Assembly: GCF_900156825.1 (NCBI RefSeq)
Contig: NZ_FTOV01000019.1
Span: forward strand, 1 to 61,836
Direction of reading: 5' to 3'
Length of the DNA stretch: 61,836 bases
Source of the DNA: Chryseobacterium gambrini
GTDB lineage: Bacteria; Bacteroidota; Bacteroidia; Flavobacteriales; Weeksellaceae
Shown here: one piece after another, positions 8,570 to 16,957 of the stretch
Position numbering within the stretch: the stretch's first letter is position 1
How the letters are laid out: each line of letters opens with the position of its first letter
Translations under genes and position numbers: made by a program
The notes under the pieces: model-generated
Database searches by the model: none
Told to the model about the DNA's origin: nothing
Seen by the model: the letters and a program-made list of their open reading frames with translations, nothing else

Positions 8570-8992
8570 TTATTTTTTTAGTTCACTTTCCGAAATTTGT
8601 TCTATTTCAATATTGTGGTTTCTTAAAAATGATATCCCGTCGTCGTCCGAATATTCATTGATGTAGACAAGTCTGGTGATTCCCGCCTGAAGAATGAGCT
8701 TACTGCATTCTTTACAGGGTGAGAGCGTTAAATACAGTGTTGCGCCTTTTGCAGACTGCGTAGAAGCTGCCAGTTTTAAAATAGCATTGGCTTCTGCATG
8801 AAGTACGTACCAGTGTGTTTTGCCGTCATTGTCCTCACAGCAGTTTTCAAATCCTGAAGGAGTACCATTATAACCATCTGAAATAATCATCCTATCTTTT
8901 ACGATAAGAGCTCCTACTTGTTTTCGTTTACAGTAGGAAAGTTTTGCCCATTCCTGAGCCATTTTTAGATAAGCTTTGTCAAACTTATTCAT
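8570..8992 (-). CDS. Deoxycytidylate deaminase family (ComEB-like)
   Basis: This 140-residue zinc-dependent deaminase has HAEANAIL (zinc His and catalytic Glu) and PCKECSKLI (two zinc cysteines), the CDA-family signature. The N-terminal GYNGTPSGFENC block is typical of dCMP deaminases, which supply dUMP for thymidylate synthesis. It ends six bases before xerD and probably shares its transcript. Confidence 0.88.
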   Translation of the reverse strand: MNKFDKAYLKMAQEWAKLSYCKRKQVGALIVKDRMIISDGYNGTPSGFENCCEDNDGKTHWYVLHAEANAILKLAASTQSAKGATLYLTLSPCKECSKLILQAGITRLVYINEYSDDDGISFLRNHNIEIEQISESELKK

Positions 8993-9042
8993 ACCGCCGC
9001 ATTTGTTTGTTTCGAAATAATTTGTATTAAGGGTAAAAAAGG

Positions 9043-9810
9043 CTAGAAGCCCGGCTTTCTTTTTTCAAGAAAAGCAGAAACTCCTTCTTTTTTGTCGTCC
9101 ATTTCAAAAAGCTCTCCGAAATATTTAATCTCAGTTTCAAAACCTTTATCCGTGTCCGATAAGTTTACAGCTTGAATTGCTTTGGAAATTGCCATTGGTG
9201 AATTGTGGGCAATAACGTTGGCTAATTCTTTTGTTTTGTTTAATAATTCTTCTATTGGATATACTTCATTTACCAGTCCGATTTCTTTTGCTTTTGCAGC
9301 AGGAATCATCTTGGCAGAGAAGATCATTTCATTGGCAATGCCTTTTCCTACAAGCTTCGGTAATCTCTGGGTTCCTCCGTAACCGGGAATTAATCCTAAA
9401 GTTACTTCCGGAAGCCCCAGTTTTGCATTTTCCGATGCGTATCTGATGTGGCAAGCCATGGCAAGCTCAAGACCTCCGCCTAATGCAAAACCGTTTACGG
9501 CTGCAATTACTGGCTTGGTCATATTTTCAATTTTGTTGAATAAAGTATTGTGTCCGTTTTTGGCAAGTTCTTCTGCCTTTTCCTGTCCAAAATCACTAAA
9601 TTCTTTAATATCTGCTCCGGCAACGAAAGATTTTTCACCACTACCTGTAAGAACAACTACTCTGCAGGATTGGTCTGAATCTAATTCGTCCAAAGCTGAA
9701 CTTAATTCGCTGATTGTTTTAGCATTAAGTGCATTTAAACTCTCAGGTCTGTTTATTGTAATAATAGATATTTTATCTTCCTTATTTAATAATATATTTT
9801 CGTAACCCAT
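9043..9810 (-). CDS. Enoyl-CoA hydratase/isomerase family protein
   Basis: The 255-residue product has the crotonase fold. The two oxyanion-hole blocks are visible (AGADIKEFSDFG and NGFALGGGLELAMACH), and the catalytic Glu positions appear in GGLELAM and LPEVTLGLIPG. It would hydrate trans-2-enoyl-CoA in fatty-acid or short-chain acyl-CoA catabolism. The C-terminal FLEKRKPGF ending is typical. The gene stands alone between the deaminase and the catalase. Confidence 0.9.
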   Translation of the reverse strand: MGYENILLNKEDKISIITINRPESLNALNAKTISELSSALDELDSDQSCRVVVLTGSGEKSFVAGADIKEFSDFGQEKAEELAKNGHNTLFNKIENMTKPVIAAVNGFALGGGLELAMACHIRYASENAKLGLPEVTLGLIPGYGGTQRLPKLVGKGIANEMIFSAKMIPAAKAKEIGLVNEVYPIEELLNKTKELANVIAHNSPMAISKAIQAVNLSDTDKGFETEIKYFGELFEMDDKKEGVSAFLEKRKPGF

Positions 9811-9915
9811 TTTCCACTTTAAAATATTATTCTGTGCAAATTATGAATTTTTTATAAAAAAAAGCAAGAAATATTGATTTTTTTTCCTTCTGATTGAAAT
9901 TATTGTTTAAGATAC

Positions 9916-11403
9916 TTATTTCGTGTGGTTCATCATATTTGCATCAATAACCACATTCAGTTGAGATGCCACTTTCATTCCAAGCTCAATATTAGCTCTG
10001 AAAAAATGACATAACTGTCTGTTAATGATCTCATCTTTTTTCGGTCCCGTGATTCCTTTCATGCTTCCAACGATGTTATTTACAAGGTTTTGTCTGTCTT
10101 CCGTATTCATTGCCTTTGTATACAATAATCCGGGTTGGGTGTAATGATCGTCATCATTTTCATTTCTGTTGTAGCTCGCTACGTGCGCGCTGTCCAGTTC
10201 ATATTCGAAACTTTTGTAGGCAGGATCCGGCTTAATATCATCAAAGCTGTTCGGATGATAATTCGGCTTATCCTGATAATGGCTTGAATCTGCCATAAAT
10301 CCGTCTCTCTGATAATTGTTAACCGCAAAAGGACATCTGTTAACTTCCAGCAGATGAGCATTTACGCCTACTCTGTATCGGTGCGCATCCGGATAAGAGA
10401 ATAGTCTTCCCTGAAGCATTTTATCGGGTGAAAAGCTAATTCCGTCGATTAAATTACTCGGCGAGAAAACAGATTGTTCTACGTGCGCAAAATAATTAAC
10501 CGGAACTTCGTTCAGTTCCATTTCTCCGACTTCAATTAACGGAAAATCGCTCTGGAACCATACTTTGGTAATATCAAAAGGATTCCATCTGAAATCTCTT
10601 GCCTGATCTTCCGTCATTACCTGAATATACATTGTCCATTTCGGGAAATCTCCTTCCTCAATCGCGTTGCAAAGATCTTCCTGCGCAAAATCTGGATTTT
10701 CTCCTGCCATTTTTACCGCTTCATCATTGGTGAAATTTTTAATTCCCTGTTTGGATTTCAGGTGAAACTTCACCCAGACTCTTTCATTCTGAGCATTGAT
10801 CATAGAGAACGTGTGAGAACCGAAACCGTGCATGTGTCTGTGTCCGTAAGGTGTACCTCTGTCCGACATTAAGATAAGAACCTGATGAAGAGATTCAGGA
10901 TTCAGACTCCAGAAATCCCACATCATGGTTGCACTTTTCAGATTCGTTTTCGGAACTCTTTTTTGGGTATGGATGAAATCCGGGAATTTTTTCGCATCCT
11001 TGATGAAAAATACCGGCGTGTTGTTTCCAACCAGATCCCAGTTTCCGTCTTCTGTATAAAATTTCAGGGCAAAACCTCTTGGATCTCTTGCCGTATCTGC
11101 GCTTCCTTTTTCTCCGCCTACCGTGGAAAAACGGGCAAACATTCTGCATGAATTGCCAACTTTAGAAAATAATTTTGCCTTTGTATATTGGGTAATATCG
11201 TGGGTAACCGTAAAGGTTCCGTAAGCTCCCGTTCCTTTTGCATGAACAATTCTTTCCGGGATTCTTTCTCTTACAAAATGAGCAAGATTTTCCTGTAAAA
11301 TAAAATCCTGCAGCAATACCGGACCTCTCGGACCGACTGTTTGTGAATCCTGATGTTCGTAATAGGGAGCGCCGTTACTTAAGGTTAATTTTTTAGAATC
11401 CAT
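9916..11403 (-). CDS. katA: Haem catalase, small-subunit (clade 3) type
   Basis: The 495-residue length and motifs are those of a monofunctional haem catalase. The distal His lies in RIVHAKGTGAYG (near residue 54), the conserved RFSTVGGEKGSADTARDPRG block follows, and the proximal haem-ligand Tyr is in RLFSYPDAHRYR (near residue 335). It degrades hydrogen peroxide in the cytoplasm. It is divergent from an OxyR-type regulator, and a -7 box on the minus strand at 11466-11473 lies in the shared intergenic region, so peroxide-induced OxyR control is the obvious inference. The gene symbol is by analogy. Confidence 0.93.
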   Translation of the reverse strand: MDSKKLTLSNGAPYYEHQDSQTVGPRGPVLLQDFILQENLAHFVRERIPERIVHAKGTGAYGTFTVTHDITQYTKAKLFSKVGNSCRMFARFSTVGGEKGSADTARDPRGFALKFYTEDGNWDLVGNNTPVFFIKDAKKFPDFIHTQKRVPKTNLKSATMMWDFWSLNPESLHQVLILMSDRGTPYGHRHMHGFGSHTFSMINAQNERVWVKFHLKSKQGIKNFTNDEAVKMAGENPDFAQEDLCNAIEEGDFPKWTMYIQVMTEDQARDFRWNPFDITKVWFQSDFPLIEVGEMELNEVPVNYFAHVEQSVFSPSNLIDGISFSPDKMLQGRLFSYPDAHRYRVGVNAHLLEVNRCPFAVNNYQRDGFMADSSHYQDKPNYHPNSFDDIKPDPAYKSFEYELDSAHVASYNRNENDDDHYTQPGLLYTKAMNTEDRQNLVNNIVGSMKGITGPKKDEIINRQLCHFFRANIELGMKVASQLNVVIDANMMNHTK

Positions 11404-11465
11404 AGATTTATGATTTTTGTGAATGATTTTTTAACTGTATTTGTTTATGTAAAGGTACTAAATAT

Positions 11466-11473
11466 CAAATTTA
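11466..11473 (-). promoter_or_regulatory. -7 box for catalase gene
   Basis: On the minus strand this reads TAAATTTG, an exact TAnnTTTG box, with a TTTG word about 16 to 17 bases upstream on the same strand. It lies about 62 bases before the catalase start, inside the divergent region shared with oxyR. Confidence 0.55.
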
Positions 11474-11486
11474 CTTGAATTTTTAA

Positions 11487-11515
11487 TTGCAAATGGCAAA
11501 AACATTTTATCTTTG
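11487..11515 (+). promoter_or_regulatory. oxyR promoter: TTG-N18-TATCTTTG
   Basis: TTG at 11487-11489 is followed after 18 bases by TATCTTTG at 11508-11515, a good match to the Bacteroidota promoter consensus. It ends 20 bases before the oxyR ATG. It lies upstream of and close to the opposed catalase promoter, so one regulator bound here could affect both. Confidence 0.6.
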
Positions 11516-11535
11516 TAATAGATAATATTAATCAG

Positions 11536-12486
11536 ATGAACATTCAGCAACTCGAGTATCTTATCGCGGTTGATAAGTACAAACATTTTGGGAAAGCGGC
11601 TCAAGCATGCTTCATTACGCAGCCTACACTAAGTGCAATGATACAGAAATTTGAGGATGAACTGGATGTGAAGGTTTTCGACAGGACAACGCACCCGATC
11701 CGTACCACAGATGTTGGGCTTCAGATCATCGATCAGGCGAAGGTGATTATAGAATCTGTCAATGAACTTAAAAATAAAGCCAATCTTTTAAACAATATTT
11801 TAGGAGGAACCATCAACATCGGAATTATTCCTACCGTTTCTTCTTTCATCCTGCCTACGGAAATCTTCAAATTTTTGGAAGAAAACCCGAAAATTCAGAT
11901 GAATGTAAAGGAAATGACGACAGACAACATCATCAAAGCTTTGAAAGCAGGAGAGTTGGATGCCGGAATTATTTCCACACCTTATGATGCGGCAGATGAA
12001 TTTTATCAGGATTTCTTATTCAATGAAGAATTGATGATCTACAGTTCTGAAAAAGAAGCCAACAAGAAAAACTCTTATGTGGTTCCGGAAGAACTGAATG
12101 TAGAAAAAGTATGGCTGCTTGAAGAAGGAAACTGTCTGAGAAACCAGTTCGAAAATATCTGTCATTTAAAAGAAAATACATTAAAGCCTAAAAACTTGGA
12201 TTTTCTCGCTTCTAATATCCAGACATTGGTTCACATGGTGGATAAAGTAGGAGGAATCAGTATTTTGCCGGAGTTGGCTCTTAATCAGCTTTCTGATGTA
12301 CAGAAGGAGAATGTTTTCAGATTTAAGAAGCCTTTCCCGTACAGAGAAATCAGCATTATTTACTACAAACCGACCTTTAAGCAGAAAATTATTGATGAAT
12401 TATCGCATTCTATCAGAAATTCTTTAGAGAAAAAACTGAATTATCACGAAAATCCGAAAGAATTTGTAAGCATAAAACCGCAATAG
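11536..12486 (+). CDS. oxyR: LysR-type peroxide sensor OxyR
   Basis: The 316-residue protein has the LysR helix-turn-helix at the N-terminus (MNIQQLEYLIAVDKYKHFG, CFITQPTLSAMIQKFE) and a substrate-binding-like domain. The redox pair is present: EEGNCLRNQFENIC near residues 197-210, equivalent to Cys199 and Cys208 of the E. coli protein, whose disulfide forms on peroxide exposure. Divergent orientation to the catalase supports this assignment. Confidence 0.92.
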   Translation: MNIQQLEYLIAVDKYKHFGKAAQACFITQPTLSAMIQKFEDELDVKVFDRTTHPIRTTDVGLQIIDQAKVIIESVNELKNKANLLNNILGGTINIGIIPTVSSFILPTEIFKFLEENPKIQMNVKEMTTDNIIKALKAGELDAGIISTPYDAADEFYQDFLFNEELMIYSSEKEANKKNSYVVPEELNVEKVWLLEEGNCLRNQFENICHLKENTLKPKNLDFLASNIQTLVHMVDKVGGISILPELALNQLSDVQKENVFRFKKPFPYREISIIYYKPTFKQKIIDELSHSIRNSLEKKLNYHENPKEFVSIKPQ

Positions 12487-12548
12487 TGTTTTATGTTAAA
12501 TATCATCAAATCATTAATTTAAAGAAGAGATAATAAGTAGACAAAAAT

Positions 12549-12579
12549 TTTGAGTATTAAAAAATAGTACTTAAATTTG
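12549..12579 (+). promoter_or_regulatory. metK promoter: TTTG-N19-TAAATTTG
   Basis: TTTG at 12549-12552 and TAAATTTG at 12572-12579 are separated by 19 bases, matching the Bacteroidota sigma-A consensus. The predicted start of transcription lies just before the SAM-II aptamer. Confidence 0.7.
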
Positions 12580-12590
12580 CCAACGTTTAC

Positions 12591-12645
12591 GAACGAGGAA
12601 AAATTTGACCTGATTGCAACCTCTATAAAAATATGCTAAAACAGT
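12591..12645 (+). ncRNA. SAM-II riboswitch upstream of metK
   Basis: The segment follows the compact SAM-II consensus: a short P1 arm (GAGG 12595-12598 pairing with CCTC 12620-12623), the loop AATTTGACCTGATTGCAA, the A/T-rich linker, and the terminal TATGCTAAAACAG. CTG at 12610-12612 can pair with CAG at 12642-12644 to close the pseudoknot. SAM-II is known in Bacteroidota and alphaproteobacteria in front of methionine and SAM genes. The aptamer ends about 80 bases before the metK ATG, so how it controls expression (a ribosome-site mask needs a shorter distance) is not clear from the sequence. Confidence 0.85.
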
Positions 12646-12726
12646 ATTCTTTTTTAGACCTTCATTAGACAATTTATTCTTATTTTTCTTCGTATATTTT
12701 TTAATCTAAAAAACAAACAGAATAAT

Positions 12727-14007
12727 ATGTCTTATTTATTTACATCTGAATCCGTTTCAGAAGGACATCCGGACAAAATTGCCGATCAGATTTCCGACGC
12801 ATTAATCGATCACTTTTTAGCATACGATAAAAATTCAAAGGTAGCTTGCGAAACTCTTGTAACAACAGGACAGGTGGTTTTGGCTGGTGAAGTAAAATCG
12901 GATGCTTATCTTGATGTACAGACGATTGCCAGAGAAGTTATCAACGGAATCGGATATACAAAAGGAGAATATATGTTCAACGGAGATTCTTGCGGGGTTA
13001 TTTCTGCAATCCATGAGCAGTCTCCGGATATCAATCAGGGGGTAGACAGAGCGGTAAATGATGAGTCTTTCGAAGCTAAAGCAAACGCACAGGGAGCGGG
13101 AGATCAGGGAATGATGTTCGGATATGCAACCAACGAAACGGCAAATTATATGCCTTTGGCTCTGGATCTTGCACATACTATTCTTAAGGAACTTTCTGCG
13201 ATCAGAAGAGAAGATTCAGAGATCAAATATCTTCGTCCTGATGCAAAATCTCAGGTTACGATTGAGTATTCTGACGATCACAAACCAATCAGAATAGATT
13301 CTATCGTAGTTTCTACACAGCACGACGATTTCGGATCTGAAGAAGAAATGCTAAACAAAATCAGAGAAGACATCAAAAATATTCTGATTCCAAGAGTCGT
13401 TGCTTTACAGACAGAAGAGATTAAAGCGTTATTCAACGATCAGATCAAATATCATATCAACCCGACCGGTAAATTCGTAATCGGTGGTCCTCACGGAGAT
13501 ACAGGTCTTACAGGAAGAAAGATTATCGTAGATACGTACGGAGGAAAAGGAGCTCACGGTGGTGGTGCATTCTCAGGAAAAGATCCTTCAAAAGTAGACA
13601 GAAGTGCTGCTTATGCAACAAGACACATTGCTAAAAATTTGGTAGCTGCAGGAGTTGCGGATGAAGTTTTGGTACAGGTTTCTTACGCAATCGGGGTTGC
13701 AGAGCCTTGCGGATTGTACATTAACACGTACGGAACGGCAAAAGTAGATCTTAACGATGGAGAAATTGCTAAAAAAGTGTCTACCATCTTCGATTTGAGA
13801 CCTTACGCCATTGAGCAGAATTTAAAGCTAAGAAATCCGATCTATCAGGAAACGGCTTCTTACGGACACATGGGAAAAGAACATTATATTGCTAGCAAAA
13901 CTTTCAATAAAGGTCATAAAAATGAGCTTACTCTGGAAAATCTTGAGTTCTTTACATGGGAAAAATTAGACAAAGTAGAAGAGATTAAAGCTTCTTTCGG
14001 AATTTAA
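12727..14007 (+). CDS. metK: S-adenosylmethionine synthetase
   Basis: The 426-residue enzyme makes SAM from methionine and ATP. Signature blocks are present: GHPDKIADQISDA near residue 14, GAGDQGMMFGYA near residue 119 and GGGAFSGKD near residue 278. The preceding SAM-II riboswitch gives product feedback, and a strong hairpin follows the gene. Confidence 0.97.
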   Translation: MSYLFTSESVSEGHPDKIADQISDALIDHFLAYDKNSKVACETLVTTGQVVLAGEVKSDAYLDVQTIAREVINGIGYTKGEYMFNGDSCGVISAIHEQSPDINQGVDRAVNDESFEAKANAQGAGDQGMMFGYATNETANYMPLALDLAHTILKELSAIRREDSEIKYLRPDAKSQVTIEYSDDHKPIRIDSIVVSTQHDDFGSEEEMLNKIREDIKNILIPRVVALQTEEIKALFNDQIKYHINPTGKFVIGGPHGDTGLTGRKIIVDTYGGKGAHGGGAFSGKDPSKVDRSAAYATRHIAKNLVAAGVADEVLVQVSYAIGVAEPCGLYINTYGTAKVDLNDGEIAKKVSTIFDLRPYAIEQNLKLRNPIYQETASYGHMGKEHYIASKTFNKGHKNELTLENLEFFTWEKLDKVEEIKASFGI

Positions 14008-14032
14008 TTTTAAACAGATACAATATAAATGG

Positions 14033-14065
14033 CTGCTTTATCTTTTTGATAAGGCAGTTTTTTTT
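14033..14065 (+). terminator. Intrinsic terminator of metK
   Basis: A ten-pair stem, 14033-14042 with 14048-14057 (one G-U pair), has a five-T loop and is followed by eight T residues. Confidence 0.85.
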
Positions 14066-14092
14066 ATTTTTACATTAAATAAAATTTGAAGA

Positions 14093-14584
14093 ATGATAAA
14101 CGCCAGATCTGCAATCGCAATCCTTTCCGTATTTTTCCTGAGTACATTTGCTAAAGCACAGTTAACGGTACATAAAATGATAAGTGTGGGATATACTTAC
14201 CAAAACCAAAGTTTCGGGGAAGTAGGAGGGAAGCTGCTTTTCTTAAAAAATGATGATGTTATTTACCGTTTGGGAGGTTCTGCTTTGATGGGTTCTGCGC
14301 ATTCCCAATTTGCAATTATGCCCAAAATTTCTGCGGATGTTTTGCTGAATTTTGAAAAAAATGTAGACTTCAACCATTCCTATTATTTTCTGATGGGAGC
14401 AGAAGGAACCAATAAATATTTTGCTCCAAAAGTAGGCGTTACACTTTTCGGGATTCTGGATCTTACCGGAGGTTATGCTTTTCCGATCGGAAACAGTGGA
14501 ATAAATGGTAAAGAACTGAAAGGGGTGAATGTTAATTTTACACTAAATATCCCTACTGTATTCATTCATGACATGTTTAAATAG
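14093..14584 (+). CDS. Secreted protein of unknown function
   Basis: The 163-residue product has a clear signal peptide (hydrophobic residues 6-20, cleavage after AKA near residue 22). The mature part alternates hydrophobic and polar residues and ends in a Phe-rich stretch (FTLNIPTVFIHDMFK), which would fit a small outer-membrane beta-barrel or periplasmic beta protein. No family is recognised with certainty. It stands alone after the metK terminator. Confidence 0.65.
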   Translation: MINARSAIAILSVFFLSTFAKAQLTVHKMISVGYTYQNQSFGEVGGKLLFLKNDDVIYRLGGSALMGSAHSQFAIMPKISADVLLNFEKNVDFNHSYYFLMGAEGTNKYFAPKVGVTLFGILDLTGGYAFPIGNSGINGKELKGVNVNFTLNIPTVFIHDMFK

Positions 14585-14778
14585 GTTTTTTTAAATTTTC
14601 TCGTAAAAAATTAATAAATGGTTAACAGTTATTAAAAATTTATTATATTTACACCATAGAAAAATTGTATCCGCCTATTGATTCGACTTTACTCTGAAGA
14701 ATTGTTTTGTATTTACAGCTGAAGCCAGATAAAATATCTGGAAAAATTATGGTCAGCATTATTTATTGAGAAGAAGTT

Positions 14779-15369
14779 ATGAAATCAAAATCGGATAGTT
14801 TACTAATTTCCCTTTACCAAAAAGGAGACGAAGAGGCGTTGTCTACACTTATACACCGCCATCAAAGAGAATTGTTTACATTCATTTTTTACAAAATTAA
14901 TGATGAAGATTTAGCAAATGACGTGTTTCAGGATACCTTCATGAAAATTATCATTATGCTGAAGGAAGGACGCTATAACGAGGAAGGAAAATTCATTCTT
15001 TGGGCAAAAAGAATTGCTCACAATCTTATTATCGATCATTTCAGATTGAAATCTAAAAATATGAAGGTTTCAGAAACTACTTTTGAAACGGACGAATATT
15101 CTGTTTTTGATCTTTTGAGAGAGCCTTCCGAAAATATCGAAGATCAGCTTGTTACCAGCCAGATTCAGGAAGATCTTCTAAGAATGCTTCAGTTTCTGCC
15201 TGAAAATCAGCAGGAAGTCATTAAATTAAGATTTTTTGACGGGTTAAGTTTCAAAGAAATTGCAGATCATACCGACATGAGCATCAATACCACACTGGGA
15301 AGAGTACGGTACGCTTTAATCAACCTGAGAAAAATCATGGAAGAAAATAATATTATCTTAACACGCTAG
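14779..15369 (+). CDS. ECF-type RNA polymerase sigma factor
   Basis: The 196-residue protein has sigma-70 region 2 (LANDVFQDTFMKI and FILWAKRIAHNLIIDHFR, residues about 45-95) and region 4 (LPENQQEVIKLRFFDGLSFKEIADHTDMSINTTLGRVRYA, about 133-172). No anti-sigma gene follows; instead a 44-codon frame and a HAD hydrolase do. Targets cannot be read from the sequence. Confidence 0.88.
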   Translation: MKSKSDSLLISLYQKGDEEALSTLIHRHQRELFTFIFYKINDEDLANDVFQDTFMKIIIMLKEGRYNEEGKFILWAKRIAHNLIIDHFRLKSKNMKVSETTFETDEYSVFDLLREPSENIEDQLVTSQIQEDLLRMLQFLPENQQEVIKLRFFDGLSFKEIADHTDMSINTTLGRVRYALINLRKIMEENNIILTR

Positions 15370-15416
15370 ATAATAATTTCGGAAAATTCTCGTTTTTAAG
15401 GAAAACATTTTCGCCT

Positions 15417-15551
15417 ATGAAAAAAAATGATCCCTTAAAAGTGAAAGCTTTGAAACCTAAGAAACAAACTATTGAGTTTTTACTCAACTTTTCAAAGAGC
15501 GTCGAGGTAGTGAAAGCCAAAGGCAAGAATTATCCTGTATCCAAGAATTAA
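15417..15551 (+). CDS. Small basic protein, 44 residues
   Basis: An ATG-started frame of 44 residues, Lys-rich (MKKNDPLKVKALKPKK at the start) with a central amphipathic stretch (TIEFLLNFSKSVEVVKAKG), fills the gap between the sigma factor and the HAD gene. Sense codon use resembles its neighbours. The function is unknown; its position suggests it may be linked to the sigma factor, but that is inference. Confidence 0.55.
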   Translation: MKKNDPLKVKALKPKKQTIEFLLNFSKSVEVVKAKGKNYPVSKN

Positions 15552-15571
15552 AATTATTAATTTTGTGCTGT

Positions 15572-16267
15572 ATGAAAATTCAGCACATTTTTTTTGATCT
15601 CGATAATACACTTTGGGATCACCGCCGCAATGCATATTTAACGATAAAAGATCTTTTTGAGAAGGAAGAAATCGGCTTGAAATATAATATCAATTTTGAA
15701 GAATTCCATTCTGTTTATCATGAAATCAATGAAAAACTCTGGGAAGATATCCGCGATGGAATTATTGATAAAGAATATCTCAGAAAACACCGTTTTTATG
15801 ATACTTTTAAAAATTTTGAGGTTGATGATCCGGAATTATCGATGTATTTCGAGGAACATTTCTTAGATAAAATTCTTAATTATAATGAACTGGTAGAAGG
15901 TGCAGAATATATTCTGGAATATCTTAAAGCAAAAAATTATACCCTGCATATTATTTCAAACGGCTTCAAAGAAGTGACGGAGAGAAAATGTATTTTATCC
16001 GGCATTGATAAATATTTTCAGACCATCACAAGCGCAGATTTAGTTGGTGTAAGAAAGCCACGTCCCGAAATTTTTGAATACTCTCTGAACCTTTCAGAAG
16101 CCACAAAAGAAAACAGTATTTTAATTGGCGATGACTGGGTTGCAGATGTTGTCGGTGCGCAGAATTTTGGTATGGATGTGATTTTCTTTGATGTTTTAAA
16201 GGAAAACAAATCTGAAGAAGGCTTGAAAGTGATTACGCATCTTTTGCAGATTAAAGAGTATTTATAA
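15572..16267 (+). CDS. HAD-family nucleotidase, YjjG-like
   Basis: The 231-residue product has the HAD motifs: FFDLDNTLWDH (motif I, residues about 7-17), IISNGF (motif II), KPRPEIF (motif III Lys) and LIGDDWVADVVGA (motif IV). The LDNTLWDH form and C1-type cap are typical of YjjG pyrimidine 5'-nucleotidases. ATG 15572 is preferred over TTG 15563. A strong palindrome follows. Confidence 0.85.
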   Translation: MKIQHIFFDLDNTLWDHRRNAYLTIKDLFEKEEIGLKYNINFEEFHSVYHEINEKLWEDIRDGIIDKEYLRKHRFYDTFKNFEVDDPELSMYFEEHFLDKILNYNELVEGAEYILEYLKAKNYTLHIISNGFKEVTERKCILSGIDKYFQTITSADLVGVRKPRPEIFEYSLNLSEATKENSILIGDDWVADVVGAQNFGMDVIFFDVLKENKSEEGLKVITHLLQIKEYL

Positions 16268-16270
16268 GAG

Positions 16271-16299
16271 TTTCGGCGGCACCGAAGGTGCCGCCGAAA
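16271..16299. terminator. GC-rich perfect hairpin after HAD gene
   Basis: TTTCGGCGGCACC at 16271-16283 is perfectly self-complementary to 16287-16299 around a GAA loop. It is far more GC-rich than its surroundings and is followed by AATTAATT rather than a T tract, so it may stabilise the mRNA end or be a repeat unit as well as a terminator. Confidence 0.65.
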
Positions 16300-16318
16300 A
16301 TTAATTCAATAACAATAA

Positions 16319-16909
16319 ATGAAAAGACTGGTTTTTTTGCTGTTTTTTAGCATTACAAATATTATATCTGCTCAGGAAAAAGATCTTGATCATGACGGAG
16401 TCCCGGATTCTGTCTATTTTGATACTCAGAAATTGAAAATTATATGTAAATTATCATCTTTAGATTTTAAGCCGATTTACAGTAAAGAAATTGAAACGTC
16501 GGGTGATTTTACTGGGGTAAGTTATACAAAAAATGGTTTTGAATTTTATATTGATTTCATGAGAGCAGGTTATTCGGCGCAGTTCAGATACGAACCAAAA
16601 GATAAAACAATAAGGCTGATTGGAATGAGTAGATACGAGTTTGGTCCTGCAAATAACGACGGAAGTGGAGAATCAAGTGTAAATCTTCTTACAGATGATT
16701 ATATAGGGGAATGGAATTATTATGATTTAGATAAGTCCAGACTTATTAAAATGCCCACGATTATAACAAAATTGACATTCAAAAAAACTTTTCTGATAGA
16801 TTTTGATGAATCCGTTCTCTATGATTTTGGAAGCCGATGCAGCGAATTATATCTTGCTAAAAAAGAAAAATTAATTCATAGTAATCAAATTCGAAGTCAC
16901 AAAAAATAA
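16319..16909 (+). CDS. Secreted protein with EF-hand-like calcium loop
   Basis: The 196-residue product begins with a signal peptide (MKRLVFLLFFSITNIISAQ) followed at once by DLDHDGVPDSVYF, a DxDxDGxxD loop like those of type-3 thrombospondin/EF-hand calcium repeats. The remainder shows no known domain. It is likely periplasmic or surface-exposed. It stands between two hairpins. Confidence 0.6.
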   Translation: MKRLVFLLFFSITNIISAQEKDLDHDGVPDSVYFDTQKLKIICKLSSLDFKPIYSKEIETSGDFTGVSYTKNGFEFYIDFMRAGYSAQFRYEPKDKTIRLIGMSRYEFGPANNDGSGESSVNLLTDDYIGEWNYYDLDKSRLIKMPTIITKLTFKKTFLIDFDESVLYDFGSRCSELYLAKKEKLIHSNQIRSHKK

Positions 16910-16938
16910 ATCGGCACTCATTTTAATGAATGCCGATT
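16909..16938. terminator. Bidirectional terminator
   Basis: AATCGGCACTCATT at 16909-16922 pairs with AATGAATGCCGATT at 16925-16938 with one mismatch; a T-rich run follows on the plus strand and an A-rich run precedes it. It lies between the secreted protein gene and the convergent trpS. Confidence 0.8.
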
Positions 16939-16957
16939 TTATTTGAATGATAAGTTA

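Noticed and set aside
16271..16299. Operator or regulatory palindrome
   Set aside because: It sits directly after a stop codon and between co-oriented genes; a 3'-end hairpin explains it better.
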